A stretch of 10,277 nt of DNA from Gammaproteobacteria bacterium (GTDB lineage Bacteria > Pseudomonadota > Gammaproteobacteria > Granulosicoccales > Granulosicoccaceae). A program made the position numbers and the translations under genes. Positions 1 through 4,989 of the stretch are shown one piece after another. Location of the stretch: the NCBI GenBank assembly GCA_019634245.1, contig JAHQVR010000257.1:1-10277 (forward strand), written 5' to 3'. The first letter of the stretch is position 1, and each line of letters starts with the position of its first letter. The notes beneath the pieces are model-generated. The model searched no databases and was not told where the DNA came from. It saw nothing but the letters and a program-made list of their open reading frames with translations.

Positions 1-2
1 AA

Positions 3-296
3 CCAGATCCTGAGACTATGACCGTCGGCAGAACACTTTACGAAGAGGGTGACTTAACATCCGATATTCCATCTTGTAAATCTTGTCATGGAATGCCGGA
101 TACCAAAACGGTGTCATCGTTAACCCCGAAAATCCATGGTCTGAATATCGATGTTGTAGTAAGCCAGCTTAAGCGTTATAAGAACGGGATTCGTAATAAC
201 GACGAAGATGGAGTTATGAGAGCAATAGCGGAAAAATTGTCTGAGGAACAGATTAAATCCCTTTCCCAGTACATTTGGATGCTCGGCGCTGAGTAA
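3..296 (+). CDS. Class I cytochrome c, C-terminal part (5' end outside window)
   Basis: The reading frame is open from the left edge and ends at TAA 294-296, so the true start is probably upstream. The internal ATG at 18 is not a convincing start because the cytochrome fold already extends before it. The haem-binding motif CKSCH lies about 24 residues in. The rest follows the cytochrome c4/c5/c553 pattern: a QLKRYKNGIR segment, a Met in VMRAIAEKLS as probable distal haem ligand, and a final helix EEQIKSLSQYIWML. Such proteins carry electrons in the periplasm between the bc1 complex, oxidases and soluble donors. It may be the second domain of a di-haem c4-type protein, which cannot be decided here. 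The HiPIP gene downstream is another periplasmic electron carrier, but a terminator-like hairpin separates them, so they are not clearly one operon. Confidence 0.85.
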   Translation, partial: PDPETMTVGRTLYEEGDLTSDIPSCKSCHGMPDTKTVSSLTPKIHGLNIDVVVSQLKRYKNGIRNNDEDGVMRAIAEKLSEEQIKSLSQYIWMLGAE

Positions 297-357
297 ATAG
301 AGCCTGGAAGGTATCTACCCTCTGCTAGACCCCGCCCATTCCCTGGTCTTATTTGAA

Positions 358-395
358 ATTGGCCACACTTCAGCGGGCCAATGTGGCCTTTTGTT
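358..395 (+). terminator. Rho-independent terminator after the cytochrome gene, with two competing stems
   Basis: GGCCACA (361-367) pairs with TGTGGCC (382-388), followed directly by TTTTGTTT. This fits an intrinsic terminator about 65 nt after the cytochrome stop codon. A second stem, ATTGGCC (358-364) with GGCCAAT (376-382), uses overlapping bases and cannot form together with the first. Confidence 0.6.
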
Positions 396-530
396 TGGCA
401 ATCTCGCACCTATAACCCCGTGAACTCTGTTAGTGGTAGCGGACCCAAACCCCTAATCCAAATTTGATATATTGCGTATAACCCTACATTAAGTATGTGA
501 TCTTTAATTCATCCGGAGAATGATTGATAT

Positions 531-827
531 ATGAACAACTTTAACCGAAGAAAATTCGTTAAGACTTCAGCGATAGCGTTTGTGGCACCCGCAGCACTCG
601 CCTCAGGCGCAGGAAAGGTGTTTGCACAAGATGCGCCTATGGTAGATGAATCTTCAGCTCAAGCTAAAGCGCTTCAATATGTAGCTGTTTCAACAAAAGA
701 TGGACAGACTTGCGGTAACTGTGCGTTGTACCAAGGCGCAGATAAAGAGGCTGGACCTTGTCCGCTTTTCACTGGAAGCTCGGTTGCTAAAGCTGGCTGG
801 TGCAGTGCCTGGGTGGTAAAACCTTAA
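531..827 (+). CDS. hip: High-potential iron-sulfur protein (HiPIP), Tat-exported
   Basis: This 98-residue precursor carries one 4Fe-4S cluster and acts as a periplasmic one-electron carrier. In this family it commonly links the bc1 complex to a terminal oxidase or photosynthetic reaction centre. The N-terminus has a twin-arginine motif (RRKFVK, residues 6-11), a hydrophobic Ala-rich stretch and a likely cleavage site after VFA (residue 32). Export of the folded, cluster-loaded protein by Tat is the norm for HiPIPs. The four cluster cysteines are C61 and C64 (CGNC), C77 and C91, with the spacing expected for the family. Tyr50 is in the position of the conserved HiPIP tyrosine. A Shine-Dalgarno GGAGA lies at 515-519, 11 nt before the ATG. 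No strong promoter stands out; TTGATA (464-469) with TACATT (485-490) is only a weak candidate. The gene is monocistronic by its spacing. Confidence 0.95.
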   Translation: MNNFNRRKFVKTSAIAFVAPAALASGAGKVFAQDAPMVDESSAQAKALQYVAVSTKDGQTCGNCALYQGADKEAGPCPLFTGSSVAKAGWCSAWVVKP

Positions 828-1223
828 AACAGACTGAAGCCCCGGCATTGTCTTCCTAACTTGGCCCGATGTATTTGAAGAACATCATCGTCGGACGAAA
901 TGCTATGCCCGGGGCTTTATACATCGTCAAACTAGTTGTGATTCCTTGCTCACAAGACTTTGCAGATATTGACCTTTGTTAGCCATACTGAAATGGCTGG
1001 CAGTCGATAACCGTACTCTTCAATGGTAGTTCCCGGGCAATAAACCGACGTATTCCCTTCGGAGTGTGATTGGCCTGCTCGGTTTGCATTCAATGCGTTC
1101 TGAATCAGCAGATTGTTTGACGACTGGTTGAGGGTGTGAGCCAGTCGTGCATTTGCTGTTGTTCTGCATGTGCAATCGGTGGATCATTATCTTTCGATTG
1201 AAACAGAGCTTTATACTACCTGT
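828..1223. other. 396-nt non-coding interval between HiPIP and the flavoprotein, rich in hairpins
   Basis: I find no gene on either strand. Apart from the long hairpin at 837-917 there are three perfect stem-loops. TTGTGA (936-941) pairs with TCACAA (950-955), AGCCAT (981-986) with ATGGCT (993-998), and ACGACTGG (1120-1127) with CCAGTCGT (1141-1148). None is followed by a good T run. The last lies about 75 nt before the chosen start of the flavoprotein and could belong to its leader. No convincing sigma-70 promoter was found. Confidence 0.5.
837..917 (+). terminator. Long GC-rich hairpin after the HiPIP gene, possible terminator
   Basis: AAGCCCCGG (837-845) pairs perfectly with CCGGGGCTT (909-917). 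The stem continues as CAT (846-848) with ATG (905-907) across a bulged C908. Inside the loop, GATGT (868-872) pairs with ACATC (882-886). It starts 9 nt after the HiPIP stop codon. Only a short T run follows, so it could instead be a transcript-stabilising 3' structure. Confidence 0.45.
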
Positions 1224-3272
1224 ATGAACGCTTCTGATTTTGATCTCTTGTTCGAGCCTATAGACATAGGCCCGGTTACGGCCAAAAATCGCTTTTATCA
1301 AGTCCCTCACTGCACTGGATTGGGTTATGCCCATCCGCAAGCCGAAGCGGCTCTTAGAAAAACCAAAGCTGCGGGCGGCTGGGGAGTGGTCTGTACGCAG
1401 GAAGTTGAGATTCACCCTAGCTCAGAAATTTCTCCGGCTAAGGAAGGACGACTATGGGACGACAGGGACATACCTGCGCACCAATTGATGACCGATGGTG
1501 TACATGAATACGGTGCGCTAGCGGGTATTGAGCTTGTTCACAATGGACAGCATGCACCCAATCTGAGTAGCCGAACACCACCGATGGGGCCCTCACATCG
1601 TCCAGTGGATTCGTTCCATCCGGTGCAGGCCAGAGCGATGGATGCGAAAGACATAGCGAATTTTAAACAATGGCATGTCGATGCAGCGAAGCGAGCAATG
1701 CACGCCGGTTATGACATTGTTTATGTGTACGCTGGTCATGATATGGCGACACTTATGCACTTTCTTTTGTCACGTTACAACGATCGTACAGACAACTACG
1801 GGGGATCGTTGGTGAATCGAGTGCGTTTGCTTGAAGAGACCTTGCGTGTGGTCAAGGATGCTGTAGGTGATCGTTGTGCGGTGGCACTACGCTTAGCGGT
1901 TGACGAGATTATGGGCAGTGCTGGATTGCAGTCGTCTGATGAAGGCGCGGAAATCGTTTCTCGTTTAGCGGATATACCGGACCTTTGGGACGTCAACATC
2001 AGTGGCTGGGAGAATGATTCAGCGACAGCGCGTTTTGAACCCAATGAAGGCTATCAAGAACCCTACACGGCGTTCGTCAAACAGCTGGTAAACACACCCG
2101 TCGTTGGGGTAGGCCGATTCACCTCACCCGATGCCATGGTGTCTCAAATCAAACGGGGCGTTTTGGATTTTATCGGCGCAGCGCGACCGTCCATAGCGGA
2201 TCCATACTTACCCTATAAAATCAAAGCGGGTGCGACATCGGAAATACGAGAGTGTATTGGCTGTAACATTTGTGTTGCGTCTGACAATGTGATTGCACCG
2301 ATTCGTTGTACACAAAACCCCACCATGGGAGAAGAGTGGAAGCGTCGCTGGCATCCTGAATTCAGCCCTACCGCAAAATCACCAAAGCAGACTTTGGTGG
2401 TAGGGGCGGGTCCGGCAGGGCTCGAGTGTGCTCTGCAGCTGTCCCGGCAGGGTCATATGGTGATGTTGGCAGATTCTCGCAGTGATACAGGTGGACGGCT
2501 ACTGGATGAAGCGGTTTTACCGGGCTTATCGAGTTATCGGCGCGTACGAGATTACCGACATCAGCAATTACTCGTATCTCCACAGGTGGATTTGTTGCTG
2601 AACAATACCCTTGCTGTTAAGGACATTGCCGAAACGGGTATTAAGCATGTATTCGTTGCCACAGGCAGTCGCTGGAGTCGCAATGCCCGGGGGCGGCAAC
2701 ACCCTGAAGGAGTGGCATTGGGAGCTGGTTTGCCGGTTTATACACCGGACGATCTCTACGCAGAAAACTATCCAGAAGGCCGCGTGCTGCTCTATGACGA
2801 TGATCACTATTATCTCGGAAGCGTACTAGCAGAGGCCTTAAAACAGCGTGGCTGTGATGTGTTGCTGGTGACACCGGCGGCTAAGGTGTCAGTTTGGACT
2901 GAACATACCCTTGAGCAGCATCGAATACAGGCCCGGTTGCTGCGCATGGGCGTTAAGCTGATCACCTCCTATCAGTTGCATTCGGTGTCGCAAACACAGG
3001 TGAAAATTCAATGCATTTATTCTGAGAGAATCCAACAATTTCAACCGGATGCTCTGCTCGTCATAACCTCTCGTTTGCCTGAGCGCTCACTGTATGATGC
3101 GCTAAACACCTACTCATGCTTTGACACCCTTGAGCTAATAGGTGATTCGGCAGCGCCATCGACAGTCGCCGCAGCTGTGTACAGCGGACATCTTGCTGCT
3201 CGAAGTCTTAATGCGGAACAAGAGAGTAATCTTTTCCGACGTGAACAGCCGGAATTGCAGTTAACTCCGTAG
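1224..3272 (+). CDS. Trimethylamine/histamine dehydrogenase-family flavoprotein (OYE-type FMN + 4Fe-4S)
   Basis: The closest well-known relative is trimethylamine dehydrogenase (TMADH), which oxidatively removes a carbon from amines and passes electrons to ETF. I chose ATG 1224 over the in-frame ATG 1170. It gives MNASDFDLLFEP, matching the family N-terminus, and puts the cysteine of NRFYQVPHC at residue 30, as in mature TMADH where Cys30 is covalently bound to FMN. Neither start has a good Shine-Dalgarno. The order is a TIM-barrel flavin domain (1-340) with Y169, H172, R223 and D265 at the TMADH proton-relay positions. Next is a 4Fe-4S motif (C344, C347, C350, C362), then a dinucleotide-binding fold starting at GAGPAG (394-399). 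Y444 sits in RDYR, near the ETF-docking tyrosine of TMADH. The substrate-bowl positions of TMADH (Y60, W264, W355) are E60, W262 and D354 here, so trimethylamine is unlikely. A bowl with Trp and Asp is, as I recall, found in histamine dehydrogenase. At 682 residues it is somewhat shorter than TMADH (about 730). The substrate is unknown. Confidence 0.88.
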   Translation: MNASDFDLLFEPIDIGPVTAKNRFYQVPHCTGLGYAHPQAEAALRKTKAAGGWGVVCTQEVEIHPSSEISPAKEGRLWDDRDIPAHQLMTDGVHEYGALAGIELVHNGQHAPNLSSRTPPMGPSHRPVDSFHPVQARAMDAKDIANFKQWHVDAAKRAMHAGYDIVYVYAGHDMATLMHFLLSRYNDRTDNYGGSLVNRVRLLEETLRVVKDAVGDRCAVALRLAVDEIMGSAGLQSSDEGAEIVSRLADIPDLWDVNISGWENDSATARFEPNEGYQEPYTAFVKQLVNTPVVGVGRFTSPDAMVSQIKRGVLDFIGAARPSIADPYLPYKIKAGATSEIRECIGCNICVASDNVIAPIRCTQNPTMGEEWKRRWHPEFSPTAKSPKQTLVVGAGPAGLECALQLSRQGHMVMLADSRSDTGGRLLDEAVLPGLSSYRRVRDYRHQQLLVSPQVDLLLNNTLAVKDIAETGIKHVFVATGSRWSRNARGRQHPEGVALGAGLPVYTPDDLYAENYPEGRVLLYDDDHYYLGSVLAEALKQRGCDVLLVTPAAKVSVWTEHTLEQHRIQARLLRMGVKLITSYQLHSVSQTQVKIQCIYSERIQQFQPDALLVITSRLPERSLYDALNTYSCFDTLELIGDSAAPSTVAAAVYSGHLAARSLNAEQESNLFRREQPELQLTP

Positions 3273-3349
3273 AATTGAAACACTGTGAAATCCTAGGTAG
3301 ATCGGGGCCTTGAAAACGCGTTTTTTATCCCCAAGAACGCGACTATCTT

Positions 3350-3369
3350 ACGAGTTAGTGACTCGTTTT
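3350..3369 (+). terminator. Weak terminator-like hairpin after the flavoprotein gene
   Basis: ACGAGT (3350-3355) pairs with ACTCGT (3361-3366) around a 5-nt loop, followed by TTT. Just upstream, CGCGTTTTT (3317-3325) pairs with AAGAACGCG (3333-3341), with one G-U pair and no T run after it. Either could end the flavoprotein transcript about 45-95 nt past its stop. Both are weaker than the terminator at 3988-4019. Confidence 0.35.
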
Positions 3370-3385
3370 ACCTTGCGGTATACGC

Positions 3386-3416
3386 GTTGAAATCTTGAAA
3401 TTTCAGATTCTCATCT
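3386..3416 (+). promoter_or_regulatory. Candidate sigma-32 (RpoH) heat-shock promoter of ibpA
   Basis: GTTGAAA (3386-3392) matches the -35 consensus CTTGAAA at six of seven bases. TCTCATCT (3409-3416) matches the -10 consensus CCCCATNT at most defined positions. The spacer is 16 nt, inside the usual range. A second CTTGAAA at 3394-3400 is perfect, but only 8 nt from that -10, which is too close. Transcription would start near 3422, giving a 5' UTR of about 65 nt. Confidence 0.55.
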
Positions 3417-3429
3417 CCAAGTTTTAAGC

Positions 3430-3489
3430 GTCCAATGTCTAGAGTAGAGTTGGACTTAACCTTTATTGCTTCTTTTGGAGAATAGTGAA
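3430..3489 (+). promoter_or_regulatory. ROSE-like RNA thermometer in the ibpA 5' UTR
   Basis: Two hairpins fit between the predicted start site and the ATG. The first pairs GTCCAA (3430-3435) with TTGGAC (3450-3455). The second hides the Shine-Dalgarno. TATT (3464-3467) pairs with AATA (3481-3484), G3468 is bulged, then CTTC (3469-3472) pairs with GGAG (3477-3480) through one G-U pair, closed by a TTTT loop. The strand facing the Shine-Dalgarno reads TTGCT with an unpaired G, the hallmark of ROSE elements. These melt on heating and release translation of small heat-shock protein mRNAs. The pairing is seen in the sequence; the temperature response is inferred. Confidence 0.75.
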
Positions 3490-3942
3490 ATGAAAATTGA
3501 TTTAACCCCGCTTTATGCTCACACCGTTGGATTTGACCGATTCGGTAGCCTGCTCGACTCTGCATTCAATGCGGATCGTTCTCAATCAGGTTATCCACCG
3601 TATGACATCGAACTGATTGATGAAAACAAATATTCCATTACCGTTGCGGTTGCAGGATTCAAAGAATCTGAACTAGATTTGCAAGTGGAAAACGGTGTGT
3701 TGACTATACGAGGTAAGAAGACGGCGCAAAATAAAGACTCACGCTTCTTGCATCGTGGTATTGCAACGCGTTCCTTTGAACGGAAATTTAATTTGGCAGA
3801 CCACGTCGAAGTAGTGAATGCCAGACTCGACAACGGGTTGCTTATTTTGTCCTTGGAGCGTGAAATACCTGAAGAGATGAAACCCAGAAAAATCACAGTG
3901 GAATCCGTAACGCCTGCCATTGAACAGAAACCGGCGGCGTGA
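3490..3942 (+). CDS. ibpA: IbpA-type small heat-shock protein (Hsp20)
   Basis: This 150-residue cytoplasmic holdase binds unfolding proteins in large oligomers and hands them to DnaK and ClpB. The start is ATG 3490, preceded by GGAG at 3477-3480 with 9 nt spacing, and gives MKIDLTPLYAHTVGFDRF, the typical IbpA N-terminus. An in-frame ATG at 3466 lies inside the RNA thermometer and is rejected. The alpha-crystallin domain spans about residues 36-127 (PPYDIELIDENKYSI, then the ARLDNGLLILSLER strand). An IxI/V-type motif (ITV, 135-137) follows in the tail and should dock into neighbouring subunits. The gene has its own candidate heat-shock promoter, thermometer and terminator, so it is monocistronic. 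The tail is somewhat longer than in E. coli IbpA. Confidence 0.95.
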   Translation: MKIDLTPLYAHTVGFDRFGSLLDSAFNADRSQSGYPPYDIELIDENKYSITVAVAGFKESELDLQVENGVLTIRGKKTAQNKDSRFLHRGIATRSFERKFNLADHVEVVNARLDNGLLILSLEREIPEEMKPRKITVESVTPAIEQKPAA

Positions 3943-3987
3943 TTGTTTGAGCGGTGGCACGGTTGTCTACTGTGCCAGTTAACTGAA

Positions 3988-4019
3988 AAGCGGTGAGTCT
4001 TTACTCATCGCTTTTTTTT
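3988..4019 (+). terminator. Strong Rho-independent terminator of ibpA
   Basis: AAGCGGTGAGT (3988-3998) pairs with ACTCATCGCTT (4003-4013), 11 bp with one G-U pair and a CTTT loop, running into a T tract up to 4019. A second stem just upstream pairs TGGCAC (3955-3960) with GTGCCA (3972-3977). Together they insulate the LexA-box promoter downstream from ibpA. Confidence 0.92.
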
Positions 4020-4043
4020 GGCATTTATTTTAATCAAATCACC

Positions 4044-4072
4044 TAGACTGTATATAAATACAGTACTATAAA
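4044..4072 (+). promoter_or_regulatory. SOS promoter with a near-perfect LexA box
   Basis: ACTGTATATAAATACAGT (4047-4064) is made of perfect 7-bp inverted halves around ATAA. It contains CTG-N10-CAG and matches the E. coli LexA consensus at nearly every base. It lies between a -35-like TAGACT (4044-4049, four of six) and a -10 TATAAA (4067-4072, five of six) spaced by exactly 17 nt. LexA binding would therefore block RNA polymerase. Transcription should start about 7 nt after the -10, at or next to A4079, the first base of the ATG. Confidence 0.85.
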
Positions 4073-4078
4073 GTGAGA

Positions 4079-4315
4079 ATGACACCGAGACAACGTCAAT
4101 TTCTGGAAATTGTCGCGAAGCGAATTCCGGAGCTCTTCGCCATTATTGAAGAAGGAAACGTGAAAGCCGAACACATTTTGGGTGATCGGGTGATCAACCA
4201 ACGACAAGTTCGATTAAAACTCATTGCTGAAGTAGTGGATGCGGGAGCCAATCCTCTGGCTACGCACAGTGCGCGTAGCCAGAAGCTTGAATCGGATACT
4301 AGCGAAGCTAGTTAG
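4079..4315 (+). CDS. Small protein of unknown function under LexA control
   Basis: I do not recognise this 78-residue protein. It begins MTPRQRQFLEIVAKRIPELFA, is mostly helical in appearance (residues 1-55) and ends in a Ser/Thr-rich, probably disordered tail. There is no signal peptide, membrane segment or cysteine. It is not LexA, YebG, SulA, DinI or another SOS protein I can identify. The start is ATG 4079. A GTG at 4073 is in frame and would add two residues, but it directly follows the predicted -10. No Shine-Dalgarno can be placed, and the predicted transcription start coincides with the ATG, so the mRNA may be leaderless. The last 20 codons are built from two perfect inverted repeats, and the stop codon overlaps the convergent flgM by 4 nt. 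Codon use looks normal. I infer an SOS-induced role from the operator alone. Confidence 0.7.
   Translation: MTPRQRQFLEIVAKRIPELFAIIEEGNVKAEHILGDRVINQRQVRLKLIAEVVDAGANPLATHSARSQKLESDTSEAS
4255..4312. repeat. Two perfect hairpins inside the 3' end of the LexA-controlled gene, next to the flgM stop
   Basis: TCTGGCTACGC (4255-4265) pairs perfectly with GCGTAGCCAGA (4273-4283), 11 bp with a 7-nt loop. ACTAGC (4298-4303) pairs perfectly with GCTAGT (4307-4312) around GAA. On the minus strand this second hairpin starts at the flgM stop codon and has a stable TTC(G)-type tight loop. Neither is followed by a T tract in either direction. They may act as a shared 3' end, protecting or ending both convergent transcripts. 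Confidence 0.7.
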
Positions 4316-4569
4316 TGATTACCTTCGCGCTCGATAAACTTATCGGCGACTCTGAGAGCATCAATTTCATACGTGCCATCAGCAATTGCAGCCTTAAGTC
4401 GCTCTACTTTTTCCGTATTAAAGCGACGATTGCCGTGTTTACCGCTTGCCGTCTTGGTGGATGCAGGTGATTGATCCGGGGGATCAGATGAGTGTGCCTG
4501 GCGTGCGCGCCTTGCGGCATCCAGGCTAGTCACATTGTCGGCTTGGGCCGATCCGCTCTTGAGAGCCAT
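4312..4569 (-). CDS. flgM: Anti-sigma-28 factor FlgM
   Basis: FlgM binds FliA (sigma-28) and keeps late flagellar genes off until the hook is finished, when it is exported through the flagellar secretion system. The 85-residue protein has a polar, disordered N-terminal half. The C-terminal segment NTEKVERLKAAIADGTYEIDALRVADKFIE (51-80) fits the sigma-binding helices of the FlgM family. I chose the ATG at 4569-4567 because AGAGGA precedes it at good distance on the minus strand. An upstream in-frame ATG at 4713 would add 48 residues unlike FlgM. It is slightly shorter than the usual 90-100 residues. It is transcribed away from fleQ and converges on the LexA-controlled gene. A weak FliA-like promoter, GCCGATCC (4688-4681) preceded by an A-rich -35 region, lies about 110 nt upstream. 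Its position next to fleQ rather than flgA/flgN is uncommon. Confidence 0.85.
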   Translation of the reverse strand: MALKSGSAQADNVTSLDAARRARQAHSSDPPDQSPASTKTASGKHGNRRFNTEKVERLKAAIADGTYEIDALRVADKFIEREGNH

Positions 4570-4989
4570 GAATATTTTCCTCTTCTTCCCGTACGGCCTT
4601 CTGTGGACCGCTTTGGGGGTGAAACTAACATTTTTTATTATTTTACGCCTGAAGCCGTCGAAATGCGTCAGACAATGGTTGGATCGGCACGATTCGCCGG
4701 TTTTGAATTGCACAATGACGGTACGAGGCAGTCTGTCACACGCCTTTGCTACCAGCTCGCTGGCTAGTTCACACCGATAGAGAGGCTTTGGGAATCAGGT
4801 CTCAGGCTCTACTCCAGATGGGCTGGCGGGGAGAATGTCAGGTGAGTCAGTGCGATCTGTCACATTCGGCTTCACAATGAGTGCCAATTTGTTTTTTTAT
4901 CGTCAAATCTTTGTCTTATTACGAACCTCTTCTATCCTCTTTGGTCGTAGGCAAGTTTTTTACCTTAGAAGGGTTGAGGAATTTTCACG
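4570..4989. other. 420-nt divergent regulatory interval between flgM and fleQ
   Basis: I see no gene here; open frames in it have no recognisable family and are explained by chance. It should hold the flgM (leftward) and fleQ (rightward) promoters. Candidates are weak. A FliA-like -10 GCCGATCC lies on the minus strand at 4688-4681. A FleQ-box-like GTCAAATCTTTGTC lies at 4902-4915. TTGTCT (4911-4916) with TATCCT (4933-4938) at 16 nt is a possible fleQ promoter. TCTGTCACA occurs twice (4732-4740 and 4856-4864). Confidence 0.4.

Noticed and set aside
937..954. TGTGA...TCACA, a CRP-like palindrome after the HiPIP gene
   Set aside because: The spacer is 8 nt instead of 6; I treat it as a hairpin.
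1020..1415. Minus-strand open frame of 131 codons over the start of the flavoprotein
   Set aside because: It lies mostly antisense to well-conserved TMADH-like sequence, and its product has no recognisable family or Shine-Dalgarno.
3394..3400. Perfect CTTGAAA as the sigma-32 -35 of ibpA
   Set aside because: It lies only 8 nt from the best -10; the GTTGAAA at 3386-3392 has correct spacing.
4492..4780. Two plus-strand frames (91 and 81 codons) over flgM and its upstream region
   Set aside because: They begin antisense to flgM and have no plausible ribosome site or known domains.
4851..4864. TGCGA...TCACA, a CRP/Vfr-like site upstream of fleQ
   Set aside because: The half-sites are 4 nt apart instead of 6, so the spacing rules out normal CRP/Vfr binding.
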